Below are positions 29,856 through 39,852 of a stretch of 64,000 nt of DNA, piece by piece. Origin of the DNA: Prescottella defluvii. GTDB taxonomy: Bacteria; Actinomycetota; Actinomycetes; Mycobacteriales; Mycobacteriaceae. The translations under genes were made by a program, and so were the position numbers. The notes beneath the pieces were generated by a model, which was not told the DNA's origin, did no database searches, and saw only the letters and a program-made list of their open reading frames with translations. The stretch lies in NCBI GenBank assembly GCA_029690005.1, contig CP121458.1, positions 3,224,001 through 3,288,000 on the forward strand, given 5' to 3'. Numbering within the stretch: the stretch's first letter is position 1; the number at the start of each line of letters is the position of its first letter.

Positions 29856-30985
29856 CCCGACTGCCCGACTTCCGTCTGGAAACGTACTTCTCCCGGTGGG
29901 AGTTCACCGCGCAGCACCACATGGCCGCCTCCGACGCGCAGAGCATGACCCTTGGTGAACTGCTCGCCCTGGCCGACGACCAGGACCGTGCCGCGTTCGA
30001 GAATCTGTCCCTGGGCTACACCGAGACCTTCGGCGATCCAGCCCTGCGCGAGGTGATTGCCGGGACCTACGAGCGTGTGGACGCCGCCGACGTCATCTGC
30101 TTCGCGGGCGCCGAGGAAGCCATCTACCTGGCAATGAACGTCCTGCTGGACGCGGGCGACCACGCCGTCGTGGTGACACCGAACTACCAGTCGGCCGAGA
30201 CTGTGCCACTGGCGTTGTGCGAGGTCACCGGCGTCGCCCTCGACCCCGACCACGACTGGGCCCTCGACCTCGACGAGGTAAAGGCGGCTATCCGCCCCAA
30301 CACCCGAGTCATCTCGGCGAACTTCCCCGACAACCCCACCGGCAAGGTCATCAGCGCCGCCGACTTCACCGAGTTGGCGCGGCTGTGCGACGAGCGCGGC
30401 ATCTATTTGTTCAGCGACGAGGTCTACCGTGGCCTGGAGCGCGACCCGGCCCGCACTCTGCCGCAGGCCGCCGACCTGTCCGCGCGAGCTTTGTCACTGA
30501 ACGTGACCTCCAAATCCCTTGGCCTGCCAGGCCTTCGGATTGGCTGGATCACCTGCCGCGATCGGGCGCTGCTGTCTCGGTTGGAGCGGGCCAAGCACTA
30601 CACGACCATCTGCAACTCGGCGCCCAGCGAGGTCCTGGCCCGTATCGCGCTCGAGGCCCGCACAACGATCCTCGAACGCAACCGGGCGCTGATCGCAGCG
30701 AACCTACCGGTGTTCGACGCGCTCTTCTCCGAGTTTGCCGATGCCTTTGAGTGGCAGGCGCCGGACGGTGGCTGCGTCGCCTACCCCCGTTACCTCGGCT
30801 CTGAAGGCGTGGAGGAGTTCTGCACGCGTCTGGTGGAGGAGTCCGGCGTCCTGCTGTTGCCCGCGAGCATGTATCGCTCCGAACTCACTCCCACTCCCGC
30901 CGACCGGTTCCGCATCGGCGTCGGCCGCCGCAACTCGGAGGATGGCCTGGCCGTGTTCGCGCAGTGGATGCGAGGGGGCCGATGA
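29852..30985 (+). CDS. PLP-dependent class I/II aminotransferase
   Basis: An intact protein of 377 residues. Fold type I features: NFPDNPTGKVISAADFTELA, FSDEVYRGLE, and the PLP lysine in SLNVTSKSLGLPGLRIGW. The C-terminal RFRIGVGRRNSEDGL has the substrate carboxylate Arg. The start (LPDFRLETYFSRWEFTAQHH) is characteristic of a subgroup that includes capreomycidine synthase-like and other amino-acid PLP enzymes, which need not be simple transaminases. It forms a two-gene unit with the PAS regulator, whose relatives sense amino acids, so an arginine-like or basic amino acid substrate is plausible. Confidence 0.88.
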   Translation: MTRLPDFRLETYFSRWEFTAQHHMAASDAQSMTLGELLALADDQDRAAFENLSLGYTETFGDPALREVIAGTYERVDAADVICFAGAEEAIYLAMNVLLDAGDHAVVVTPNYQSAETVPLALCEVTGVALDPDHDWALDLDEVKAAIRPNTRVISANFPDNPTGKVISAADFTELARLCDERGIYLFSDEVYRGLERDPARTLPQAADLSARALSLNVTSKSLGLPGLRIGWITCRDRALLSRLERAKHYTTICNSAPSEVLARIALEARTTILERNRALIAANLPVFDALFSEFADAFEWQAPDGGCVAYPRYLGSEGVEEFCTRLVEESGVLLLPASMYRSELTPTPADRFRIGVGRRNSEDGLAVFAQWMRGGR

Positions 30986-31911
30986 TTCTGACTGTTTCGA
31001 CACCGCGGCCATCCGATGCGCTGCCGTCTAGCGCCGCGAGAATGCGTTGCTATCGGGGCCGTGCGGTGTCGTTCTGGCGGGGTCGCGGCTTCGGGCTTGG
31101 GCGGCGGGTATCGAGGATAGGCTTCCCGACCGCGGGGGCCTTGTGGGTGCAGTTCTTGAGGCGGTCGATCAGGTCGTCTAAGTCGGCCATGTGGGCTCCG
31201 TTTCTCGAGGTGGGTTCAGCGGAGTCGCAGCCGAGCTGCGGCCATCTCGTCTAGGCGGCATTCCCGAGAAGTGGTACCGCTGAAAAGCGTTGGCAGAGAT
31301 CAGGCTGAATCGGTTGTTCAACACCTGCGTCCAGCGTTGGTATCCAAGGGGGACGGATGAATGGATCGAAACTGTCGGCAACCGTGCCTGATCGAGGCGG
31401 TATGAAGCTCCGCGGCAGCGAAGCACCGGCAGTGGCCGCGGAACATCCCCGGGTCTAGGCAGGTCACCTGCGGCACCACCTGCGCCGCGTCGGGCCGATC
31501 CGGTCGCCGTTCGTGCAGATAGCGGTGCGCCATACCTGCACGGGGGCCTCCTCTCGTCGAAATCGTCGACACGATGAGGACGACGGACGTCGGCTGGGCT
31601 GCATTTTGAACAGCGGTCGTCGGCCCGCGGTGTCATCGATGTCGATCCACCGGATCGGTGAGAGTCGCTTCCGCTGCACGGCCGCGACATGCTTTCCAGC
31701 AGATCGAGATTCGCGCCGTGGTCATCGCCGACCTCGACCAGTAGAGCCGGTGCCCAGAACCAGAGGTCCTCGCGACGCGGAGTGGGCCAACGGTCTCACT
31801 TCGTTGCATCCCTGATGATGAGTCGAGACGACCCCTCGTGCCTCTTGCTGGCCCTCGTCCTATTGTTGTCGTCACCCGGGCTGATGCAGTATCTATGCCG
31901 ATGTCGCGAGA
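30986..31911. other. Long non-coding or unrecognised stretch
   Basis: About 925 bases between the aminotransferase and the PucR regulator. Apart from a small minus-strand frame at 31050-31190, the open frames on both strands show no family pattern. A minus-strand segment near 31270-31350 (SLISANAFQRYHFSGMP) reads like protein but has no recognised relative. The stretch could hold decayed genes. Confidence 0.4.
31050..31190 (-). CDS. Small hypothetical protein
   Basis: A 46-residue frame: MADLDDLIDRLKNCTHKAP, then a Pro/Arg/Lys-rich tail (PSPKPRPRQNDTARPR). ATG at 31190 is preceded by GGAG at a usable distance. The helix-then-basic-tail design is found in small DNA- or RNA-binding proteins, but I do not recognise the family. 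It could be chance. Confidence 0.3.
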   Translation of the reverse strand: MADLDDLIDRLKNCTHKAPAVGKPILDTRRPSPKPRPRQNDTARPR

Positions 31912-33062
31912 ATGGACGGGCAGGAATGGATGCTTGACGAGCGCACACTATATGTCCTAGCCGAGGGCGCGTCGATGATGCGACGTGATGTCGACAGCAT
32001 CACGGAGGACTGCATCGACCGCGGGATGAATGAGATTCCCTCGTACCGGGCGATTCCTGTCGATGACCTGAGGAACTCGCTCCACCGCAACGTGATGCGT
32101 TCGGCCGAGGTCCTCGAGCGCGGAGACGTTCCGGCCCCCGAGACCGTGGCAGAGGCCACTGGTACGACCGCGGAGCGGGCCGCGCAGGGAATCCCGATCG
32201 AGGACATCATCCGCGGTTACCGATTGTCGATAACCGTGATCTACGAACGGTTCAACGAGTGGGCAGCTCGGGAACAGGTCGATCCAGCCCAGGTGCTCGC
32301 TGGTGCACGCCTGCTCTGGCGTCTCGGGGACCACTTCATCAGCCAGGCCGCGGTGACATACCAACGTATCGGTATCGAGCACGCGTTGGAGGAGGACAGG
32401 GCGCGGACGAACTTCATCCGCGATGTGGTCACCGGCTCGTTCGGTTCGGTGATTACCGCGGAGCACGGCCTGTCCCTCACGAGCTCCTACCATCCCCTCA
32501 TCGCACGACCGATCGACGGTGTCGGTCATCATGCTCTGCGGCAACGTCTCGAATCGACGGGACGAAGCGGCGATCGTCCGGCGCTGACATGCGTGTGGGA
32601 CGAGCGTTGCATCGGGTTGAGCCCCCGAAAGCCCGATCCCGGCCGGCTCGGTGTTGTTGCACTAGGGCCATCGTGCGAGCCCGCCTCTGCCGCAGCAGCG
32701 ATGCAGATCGCCGAACTGGTGTATGCCGTGGCAGCACCTCGCGGCGTGCCGGGGGTCTACACGCTCGACGACGTGACCTGGCGGGCAGCTGCACGGTGCG
32801 CCCCCGTGGTTGGCGAGTGGCTACGCGATCGATATCTCAATCCCATACGGGCACAGGACCGTTCATCTCGTGAGCTGGAGGGAACTCTTGCGGTCTTCTC
32901 GAGCATCGCCGCAATGTCCAATCTGCCGCTGCCGCCCTCGTGGTGCACCCGAACACGCTCCGATACAGGTTGAACAAGATCCAGGCACTGCTCGATGTCG
33001 ACCTCGAGTGCACCGACGTGATCATCGGGCTCAGCTGGGCGCTCGAAATCGGCATCGATTGA
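31912..33062 (+). CDS. PucR/CdaR-type transcriptional regulator
   Basis: About 384 residues. The N-terminal 170 residues are helical and contain the RsbRD-like region common in actinobacterial PucR proteins (IPIEDIIRGYRLSITVIYER, FNEWAAREQ). The C-terminus has the PucR helix-turn-helix: EHRRNVQSAAAALVVHPNTL and RYRLNKIQALLDVD. A frameshift near 32897 joins them. ATG at 31912 or 31930 starts the protein. These regulators typically control uptake and catabolism of an adjacent pathway's substrate, here the MHS transporter and CoA-ligase operon immediately downstream on the same strand. Confidence 0.87.
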
Positions 33063-33209
33063 CGGCGATGGATTGTTCGAATCTCCAATAATCTTCGGAC
33101 TGGTGCCCGTCGACTAGCAGACTGTGTCACTCCACGCTTGTTCAAGCGAACATGACCGTCATCACAGGCGACGGCTGTCATGCGAACTCGAGCTTGCGGA
33201 GGCATGTGT

Positions 33210-34510
33210 ATGGAATCGAAGATTGCCGAGGTATCCCACGTCTCAGCAGTGGAACGCCCTTATAGGCAAATCGCTGCTGCTGTCGTCGGAAATCTCATCG
33301 AGTGGTACGACTGGTATATCGTACTCGCTGCTGGCGGTCTATTTTGCCGAGCAGTACTTTCCCAGTGACAGTGAAGGTAGTCTCGTCCCGTTGCTCGCGG
33401 CACTCGGGGTCTTTGCGGTCGGCTTCTTCATGCGTCCGCTCGGGAGCGTGTTCCTTGGCCGACTCGGTGATCGCTACGGACGGAAGAAGGCGCTTCAAAC
33501 CACCGTTTCGCTGATGGGGGTCGGCAGCCTGTTGATCGGGTTGTCTCCTACGTACGATCAGATCGGCCTTCTTGCTCCGGTGATCCTCATCGCGGCGAGG
33601 TTGCTTCAGGGCTTGTCCACGGGCGGCGAATACGGTGCAGCCTCAGCGTTTCTCGTCGAGTCGGCTCCTCCGAACCGGAGGGGGTTCTTCTCGAGCTTCT
33701 TCTATCTGGGTGCGACGGCCGGCAATGTTGCAGCTGTCGGGTCTGTTGCTCTGCTCTCGGGAATCCTCGATCAATCCTCGATGGAGTCATGGGGATGGCG
33801 TGTACCGTTCTTGATCGGCGCTGCGGCATCGTTGTGCGCCATCTGGATTCGCCGTAGCAGCGTGGAGACCCTCAGCACGGGTGAAGCGCCCTCGGGAAAC
33901 CCTGCGAAGTCTGGAATGTTCGACTTTGTCAGGCAGCATCCCCGTCAGACTCTGCAGGTGGTCGGGATGCAACTCGGACCATCTGTCGCCTTCTACACCT
34001 GGGTTGTGTTCTTGCCGACCTACGCGCAGATCACGGTTGGTTTCGACCGGGCAGAGTCGATCCGTATCGGACTGATTTCCCTGATCTTCTTCTGGGCGGT
34101 CGTCCCCGTGTGCGGATGGGCCTCCGACAAGGTCGGCCGTAAGCCCTTCTTGTATGCCAGCTCCCTCGCCTTCACCGTGGGCACGGTGCCGTTGTTGGGG
34201 ATGCTGTCGAACAGCTTCTGGAGCCTGCTTCTCGTGCAGTGTGCCGGCATGGCGGCGCTGGCGTGTTTCGCGTCCATCGCGTCAGCGGTCCAGGCCGAGC
34301 TTTCCCCTCCCGGATTCGCGTCCTCGGTATCGGATTCCCCTATGCGCTCACAGTGGCGATCTTCGGTGGAACTGGTCCTACATTGCCACGTGGTTGATCG
34401 ACTCGGGTCGAACCTCACTGTTCGGTTGGTACATCGCAGCCCTGTCCGCCATCACCTTCCTGACCTTCGTCTCCATGCCGGAGACCGCCCGCAAACCTCT
34501 CGAGGACTGA
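33210..34510 (+). CDS. MHS-type MFS transporter (organic acid:H+ symporter)
   Basis: About 433 residues with twelve predicted helices. The family start AVVGNLIEWYDWYI and the loop 2-3 signature GRLGDRYGRKKAL are diagnostic for the metabolite:H+ symporter group (KgtP, ShiA, PcaT relatives). A second copy of the loop motif is GWASDKVGRKPF. ATG at 33210 is chosen; 33204 is possible. Frameshifts occur near 33320 and near 34315, the latter shifting the last two helices (GPYIATWLIDSGRTSLFGWY). It would import a carboxylate such as an aromatic or dicarboxylic acid. The thiolase starts 3 bases after its stop. Confidence 0.88.
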
Positions 34511-34512
34511 CC

Positions 34513-35760
34513 GTGACCACTGCTTCCAACTCTGCTTCCGTTCAGGTAGCCGGCGCAGGAATGACCACCTTCGGCCGCCACCGGGACCGCTCCGTGGCGG
34601 ACCTCGCCGCCGAGGCCGTGCACGCCGCGGTTGCTGACGCTGCTCTCTCCCTGTCGGATATCGACGTCGCGTTCTATGCAAACACCACGCAATCGCCGCT
34701 GGAAGGTCAGCACATGATCGGCGGACAGATTGCCCTGCGCAGACTCGGCTTGGGAGGAGTTCCGATCTTCAACGTCGAAAATGCCTGCGCCAGTGGAACA
34801 AGCGCCTTCCACCTCGCGGTCGCTCACGTCAGGGCAGGGCTCGCTGATATCGCGCTGGCAGTCGGTGCGGAGAAGATGAATGTCGGTGATCGTGCCCGTG
34901 CGATGGCTGTGTTCGACGGGGCGTACGACACCTCGAGACCCGAGACCCTCGCCGAGGCCCTTGCCGAGCTCGGCGGTGACATCGATGACTCCGCGATCGG
35001 TGAGCGCTCCGTGTTCATGGACATCTATGCTGCGGTTGCGCGCGCACATATGCGCGAGTTCGGCACGACTGCAGAACAGATCGCTGCCGTCGCCGCCAAG
35101 AACCACCTGCATGCCGTTCACAACGAACGTGCGTTCTACAGAGCAGGGATGACGGTTCGCGAGGTGCTCGCCGCACGTCCTCTCGCGCCACCGCTGACGG
35201 TCCCGATGTGTGCCCCGCTTACCGACGGCGCAGCAGCGGTTGTGGTGGGAAGCGCCGAGGCTCTCCGGAAGCTCGGCGTCCCCGATCCCGTCGATGTGAT
35301 GGCCAGCGTGGTGGTGTCCGGTCAGGATCGCGATCTCGGTGACTGGAATCGACACGTCACCCGTGTTGCGGGGCGCGCCGCCTACGAACAAGCAGGTGTG
35401 GGTCCGGGTGATGTCGATGTCGCAGAGGTGCACGATGCGACCGCATTCGCGGAGATTATGGTGAGCGAGATGTTGGGTTTGTGTGACCCCGGCAGCGGAG
35501 GAATGGAAGCGGCGAGTGGAGCAACCGCCATTGGTGGGCGAATCCCCATCAATCCATCGGGTGGGCTCGAATCGAAAGGACATCCCCTTGCCGCGACCGG
35601 ACTCGGTCAGATCTTCGAACTCGTCGAACAGTTGCGTGGCCGAGCGGGCGCCCGGCAGGTCGCCGATGCTCGGATCGGCCTGACCGAGAACGGAGGCGGA
35701 TTCCTCGGGTACGAGGAGGCCGTCGCTGCAGTCACCATCCTCGGAAGGACCGATTCGTGA
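34513..35760 (+). CDS. Thiolase family protein (SCP-x/lipid-transfer type), copy 1
   Basis: An intact protein of 415 residues. The acyl-accepting Cys lies in VENACASGTSAFHLAVAHVR. The C-terminal half has VDVAEVHDATAFAEIMVSEM and NPSGGLESKGHPLAATGLGQ with the GHP histidine. The usual second catalytic Cys near the C-terminus is not present; the end reads ENGGGFLGYEEAVAAVTILG. This pattern fits SCP-x-type or BbsB-type thiolases, which often need a DUF35 (OB-fold) partner; none is adjacent. The start GTG at 34513 closely follows the transporter. The stop overlaps the ligase start by 4 bases (GTGA). A paralogue lies at 39849-41087. Confidence 0.9.
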   Translation: MTTASNSASVQVAGAGMTTFGRHRDRSVADLAAEAVHAAVADAALSLSDIDVAFYANTTQSPLEGQHMIGGQIALRRLGLGGVPIFNVENACASGTSAFHLAVAHVRAGLADIALAVGAEKMNVGDRARAMAVFDGAYDTSRPETLAEALAELGGDIDDSAIGERSVFMDIYAAVARAHMREFGTTAEQIAAVAAKNHLHAVHNERAFYRAGMTVREVLAARPLAPPLTVPMCAPLTDGAAAVVVGSAEALRKLGVPDPVDVMASVVVSGQDRDLGDWNRHVTRVAGRAAYEQAGVGPGDVDVAEVHDATAFAEIMVSEMLGLCDPGSGGMEAASGATAIGGRIPINPSGGLESKGHPLAATGLGQIFELVEQLRGRAGARQVADARIGLTENGGGFLGYEEAVAAVTILGRTDS

Positions 35761-37310
35761 GTGTCATCGACATGTTCGACCGCGGCTGGCGTATGGGCGG
35801 ACACCGCACCGCCTATGTCGGCGAGCGAGGGACCTGGACCTACGACGAGGCGGGCGAACTGTCTTGCCGGATTGCTCATGCACTGCTCGACGCTGGTCTG
35901 CCTGCCCAGGCCAAGATCGGGGTCATCGCCCCGAACGACCCTCTGGCCTGGATCACCGTCCTGGGCGCATGGAGGGCCGGGATGGTCTGGGTTCCCCTGA
36001 ATCCGTCCAGCTCGCAGGACGTTCTGGTCGACCTCTTCGACAGTTTCGACTGCACCGTACTCTTCGTGCACAGCACCATGATCTCGATCGTCGACCGGAT
36101 CCGTGCATTGGGGAAGGTTCGTCTGGTGGTGTGTATCGACGCACCGTTCGGAGACGAACCTTCGCTGAGCGATTGGTGCTCGGAAAAGCCGAAGACAGTA
36201 CCGCCCATACACGTTCGACCCGACGATGTGGTCTCAATCTCGGCAACCGGAGGAACCACCGGAAGGCCGAAGGGCGTTGTGAACACGCATCGCTCATTCG
36301 GCGTCACGTTCGCGCACTTGATGCTGGGCCTGACATACGCTGCTGACGAACCTGTGGTCAATCTCGCCGCCGCCCCGCTGACGCATTCGGCGGGCATGCT
36401 CAGCCTTCCGGTGTCTGCTCGTGGCGGAACGGTGGTGGTGATCGAACGGGCGGAACCAAAGGCGGTGCTCTCCGCTATCGAGAAGTTCTCCGTGACAGAG
36501 GTGTTTCTGCCTCCGACGGTCATCTACCGGTTGCTCGAAATGGTCGAAGAGGAGAACTACTGTCTCGAATCCCTTCGCTATCTGATCTACGGGGCGGCAC
36601 CGATGTCCGAGGAGAAGCTATGCCGTGCGATCCAGGTCTTCGGTCCGATCCTCATCGAGTTCTACGGCCAGACCGAAGCCTTCGGCGCCATATCTTTCCT
36701 TCGGCCTGAGGAGCATCTTGTCGACGGCGGTCTGCGCACCGATGGAATCCTCGCTTCCTGCGGCCGCCCAGGGCCGTTCGTGAACGTTGAAATCCGCGAC
36801 GACAACGGCAACTCGCTACCGGTGGGGCAGAGCGGTGAAGTTTGTGTAGCTGGAGAGCTCCTCATGCAGGGCTACTATCGCGAGCCTGCGAAGACTGCCG
36901 AGACTGTCGTCGAGGGCTGGCTCCACACGGGCGACATCGGTCACTTGGACAATGCCGGCTACCTCTACATCACTGATCGCAAGAAGGACATGATCATCAC
37001 CGGCGGACTCAACGTATACCCGAGCGAAGTCGAGCAAGTCCTGTGGTCGGATCCGGCGATCCAGGACTGTGCGGTAGTTGGTGTACCGCACGAAGATTGG
37101 GGAGAGCAGGTGGTAGCAGTCGTCGAGCTCAACGAGGGCGCCACCCTCGACCGGCAAGCTCTGATTCGGAGATGTAAGGACAAGCTCGGCAGCTACAAGG
37201 CCCCGAAACGGATCGATGTAGTCGATCGGCTGCCACGCAGTTCGAACGGAAAGGTACTGAAGAAGGATGTGCGTGAATCCTACTGGAGTGACAGTGCACA
37301 GCGAATCTGA
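35757..37310 (+). CDS. AMP-forming acyl-CoA ligase, copy 1
   Basis: An intact protein of 517 residues of the ANL superfamily. The P-loop-like motif is SATGGTTGRPKGVVNTH. YGQTEAFG holds the adenylate-binding Tyr-Gly. LHTGDIGHLDNAGYL has the ribose-binding Asp, and DRKKDMIITGGLNVYPSEVE is the hinge. The catalytic Lys is in PRSSNGKVLKK. It converts a carboxylic acid, ATP and CoA into acyl-CoA, AMP and pyrophosphate. It starts GTG at 35757, overlapping the thiolase stop, so it is co-translated with it and is followed by an SDR gene that overlaps its end. The substrate is not evident from the sequence. Confidence 0.92.
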   Translation: MSVIDMFDRGWRMGGHRTAYVGERGTWTYDEAGELSCRIAHALLDAGLPAQAKIGVIAPNDPLAWITVLGAWRAGMVWVPLNPSSSQDVLVDLFDSFDCTVLFVHSTMISIVDRIRALGKVRLVVCIDAPFGDEPSLSDWCSEKPKTVPPIHVRPDDVVSISATGGTTGRPKGVVNTHRSFGVTFAHLMLGLTYAADEPVVNLAAAPLTHSAGMLSLPVSARGGTVVVIERAEPKAVLSAIEKFSVTEVFLPPTVIYRLLEMVEEENYCLESLRYLIYGAAPMSEEKLCRAIQVFGPILIEFYGQTEAFGAISFLRPEEHLVDGGLRTDGILASCGRPGPFVNVEIRDDNGNSLPVGQSGEVCVAGELLMQGYYREPAKTAETVVEGWLHTGDIGHLDNAGYLYITDRKKDMIITGGLNVYPSEVEQVLWSDPAIQDCAVVGVPHEDWGEQVVAVVELNEGATLDRQALIRRCKDKLGSYKAPKRIDVVDRLPRSSNGKVLKKDVRESYWSDSAQRI

Positions 37311-38130
37311 ACTGGACATGCTCGATGACCGCTTGGCGGGCAAGGTTGCAGTCATCAGCGGCGCCGGTTCGCGTGGACCTGGGATCGGCATCGGCCGTGC
37401 CTGCGCCGTCCGACTCGCCCGGTCCGGGGCGCATGTCGTTCTGGTCGACAACGTTGGGGCGAATCTCGAAGGCACCGTCCAGATGTGTGCCTCTCTCGGT
37501 GTGCACGTCTCGGCGGTCGTCGCAGACGTTGCTGACGACTCGACCTGCCGCAGCCTCGCCGCGGACGTGCTCGAGCAGCATGGCCGGGTGGACATCCTGG
37601 TAAACAACGTGGGTGTCACCGGCCCCGCTGGAAGCGTGGTGGATATCGACCTGGATGCTTGGCGAACGTGCCTGCGTATCAACATCGATTCGGTGCTTCT
37701 GCTGTCCAGGTACTTGATTCCCGCAATGGCCGGCAGTGGGGCGATCGTCAACATGGCCTCGGTCGCGGGGCTGCGCGGCGGTCACCCGTCCGTCGCGTAC
37801 TCGGCCAGTAAGGGTGCGCTGCTCAGCCTCACTCAAGCCATGGCCGCGATGCACGGTCCCGACGGGATCCGGGTCAATGCCGTCGCGCCCGGTCTGGTGC
37901 ACACACCGCTGATGGACGCACAGGGGCTGGACGAGCATGCGCGTCGCCTCCGGGCCGAGGCTGCACCGCTTCGAACCGAGGGCACGGGATGGGATGTGGC
38001 AGAAGCGGTCCGCTACTTGGCAGGACCGGAGTCGCGCTGGACTACCGGAATCGTTCTCCCAGTCGATGCAGGACTCACAAGTGCCATCGACCCCGGTAGA
38101 GCACCCACCGTTACCGCGAAAGGAAACTAG
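37288..38130 (+). CDS. Short-chain dehydrogenase/reductase (SDR)
   Basis: An intact protein of about 280 residues. The cofactor motif is AVISGAGSRGPGIGIGRACA (TGxxxGxG type with a longer loop), then VLVDN selecting NAD(H), VDILVNNVG, and the catalytic YSASKGAL (YxxxK) with the preceding Ser in MASVAGL. GTG at 37288 or 37294 or ATG at 37318 could start it; the first overlaps the ligase end. It would oxidise a hydroxyacyl-CoA or reduce a ketone in the pathway. Downstream (38131-38325) is the convergence point with the second ligase operon, where I see no gene I can name. Confidence 0.9.
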   Translation: MTVHSESELDMLDDRLAGKVAVISGAGSRGPGIGIGRACAVRLARSGAHVVLVDNVGANLEGTVQMCASLGVHVSAVVADVADDSTCRSLAADVLEQHGRVDILVNNVGVTGPAGSVVDIDLDAWRTCLRINIDSVLLLSRYLIPAMAGSGAIVNMASVAGLRGGHPSVAYSASKGALLSLTQAMAAMHGPDGIRVNAVAPGLVHTPLMDAQGLDEHARRLRAEAAPLRTEGTGWDVAEAVRYLAGPESRWTTGIVLPVDAGLTSAIDPGRAPTVTAKGN

Positions 38131-38325
38131 CTGTTGCGCGTCATGACGTTGTAGGCGCCGGCCCGCCCGGTACGGGTCGAACAGAGTGGACGGGCCTTCC
38201 GGGGCACGATGCGACGTACCACCACCGCATCCTCCGACCGGAAGACCCGTCCCGTGATCCACCGCCCCACTGTCCGTCCGCGGCTGGCCTAGAAGCCACG
38301 ATGACTCAGCCGCCGGCAACGATTG

Positions 38326-39852
38326 CTACTGCGCCGGATGAGTGTGTCGGAGAGCCTGCTTGTCGATCTTGCCCAACGCTGTCGTCGGTAGGACGTCGTG
38401 CACGTCGATGCGCTTGGGCGCCCAAACCGACCCCTTGGTGGCGCGGACGTGTTCGGCGAGATCCCGGGGGCTGGCGGTGTGGCCATCGTGGAAGACGACC
38501 GCGGCTGTAACGGCCTCGCCCCATTGTGGATCCGGTAGGCCGTAGACCGCGCACGCCGCGACTGCGGGGTGTGTAGCGAGGGCGTCCTCGACTTCGCGTG
38601 GGTACACGTTGAAGCCGCCGGTGATGATGGTGTCTTTCATGCGATCGACGATCGTGATCAGCCCGGTGTGGTCGCGGCGTGCGACATCACCGGTGTGGAG
38701 CCAGCCACCCTCCAGCGCTGTTGCGGTCTCGGCGGGCTTGTTCCAGTAGCCATCCATCACCAACGGACCCCGGGCGCACAGTTCTTCAGGTGTGGCGGGC
38801 GCGACCTCTTGCCCGTTCGAATCGAGGATCGCGATCTCGACACCCGGCATCGCGCGCCCACAGCTGCCGAGGACGGCCGGATCGTCGCGGTGCTCGCTGG
38901 GGTCGAGCACCGTCAGCGCGTTCGGGGCCTCGGCCTGTCCGTAGTGTTGGCTCAGGATCGGTCCGAACAGCTCACGCGCTCGGACGAGGCGTGTCTGGTC
39001 GGTGGGCGCGGCCCCGTACAGGATCCAGCGGAGCCCTGAGAGGTCGGCATCGGCGGCACGCGGATGATCGAGCAGTGCGTACAGCATCGTCGGAACGAGG
39101 AACGACGCAGTGACACCGTGGAGTTCGATCGCGTCGAGGACCTCGCTGGGGTCGAAGGACGCGTGCACGTCGAAGCATGCACCGCGGAGCAGACCGGGAG
39201 CCACCAGCAGGCCCGCCGCGTGAGACATCGGTGTGGTGATCAGGAAGTTGGTGTCCTGCGGCCAAGCCCAGGTGGCACACGCGAACGCATTGGCGACGAG
39301 TGACCGGTCGCGCAGCATTACGCCCTTCGGTTCTCCCGTTGTCCCGCCGGCGTAGAAGAGATAGAGGGCAGGACCCCGTGGGTCCTGCGGGCCTGGCCGG
39401 GATTCGGCGACGCGGCGGTTCAGAGAAGTCATCGTGATGGCTGCGGTGCCAGCCGGGTTGGCTCGCGTGGGGAACCGGGCGTCGTCGACGATGAAGAGGT
39501 CTGCGGCGCTGTCCCCGAGGATGACGCGGTCCGCTTCCGCGGTTCCGAGGGGGTGCAATGCCACGTATCGCATGCCCGCCAAACATGCGGCAGCCATGAC
39601 GGTGAAAGCTTCTGGTCGCGGGCCGGACAACAGCGCCACACCGCATCCGGGGGTCAAGCCGAGTTCCCCGAAGACAGCCGCTGTTCGCTCGATCTGCTCG
39701 GCAGTGTCGCGATACGTCCACGCACGCCGTTGGCCGTGGTCGTCGGTGAAGCGGAACGCGACACGATCCGGATGCCGCCGCAGAGCGGTCAGGATCAGTT
39801 CCGCATATCCCGGATCAATGTTCGGATTCGACTCTTCCTCAGAGTATTTCAT
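38326..39852 (-). CDS. AMP-forming acyl-CoA ligase, copy 2
   Basis: An intact protein of 508 residues of the ANL superfamily: YAGGTTGEPKGVML, YGQAEAPNAL, LHTGDVARRDHTGLITIVDR, KDTIITGGFNVYPREVEDAL, and the Lys-containing PTTALGKIDKQALR. Motif spacing is like copy 1, but sequence identity by eye is moderate. The start ATG at 39852 overlaps the thiolase stop as ATGA, mirroring copy 1. It is the last gene of the minus-strand operon and faces copy 1's operon. Confidence 0.92.
   Translation of the reverse strand: MKYSEEESNPNIDPGYAELILTALRRHPDRVAFRFTDDHGQRRAWTYRDTAEQIERTAAVFGELGLTPGCGVALLSGPRPEAFTVMAAACLAGMRYVALHPLGTAEADRVILGDSAADLFIVDDARFPTRANPAGTAAITMTSLNRRVAESRPGPQDPRGPALYLFYAGGTTGEPKGVMLRDRSLVANAFACATWAWPQDTNFLITTPMSHAAGLLVAPGLLRGACFDVHASFDPSEVLDAIELHGVTASFLVPTMLYALLDHPRAADADLSGLRWILYGAAPTDQTRLVRARELFGPILSQHYGQAEAPNALTVLDPSEHRDDPAVLGSCGRAMPGVEIAILDSNGQEVAPATPEELCARGPLVMDGYWNKPAETATALEGGWLHTGDVARRDHTGLITIVDRMKDTIITGGFNVYPREVEDALATHPAVAACAVYGLPDPQWGEAVTAAVVFHDGHTASPRDLAEHVRATKGSVWAPKRIDVHDVLPTTALGKIDKQALRHTHPAQ

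Noticed and set aside
33124..35760. A single 878-residue open frame covering both transporter and thiolase
   Set aside because: The transporter's last part is in another frame and stops at 34508-34510. The long frame exists only because an indel near 34315 hides that stop. It is two genes, not a fusion.
38131..38325. Possible small gene between the convergent operons (GRWITGRVFRSEDAVVVRR on the minus strand)
   Set aside because: It reads somewhat like protein, but there is no start, no family match and no ribosome binding site. It was left unannotated, though a broken DUF35-like gene is not excluded.
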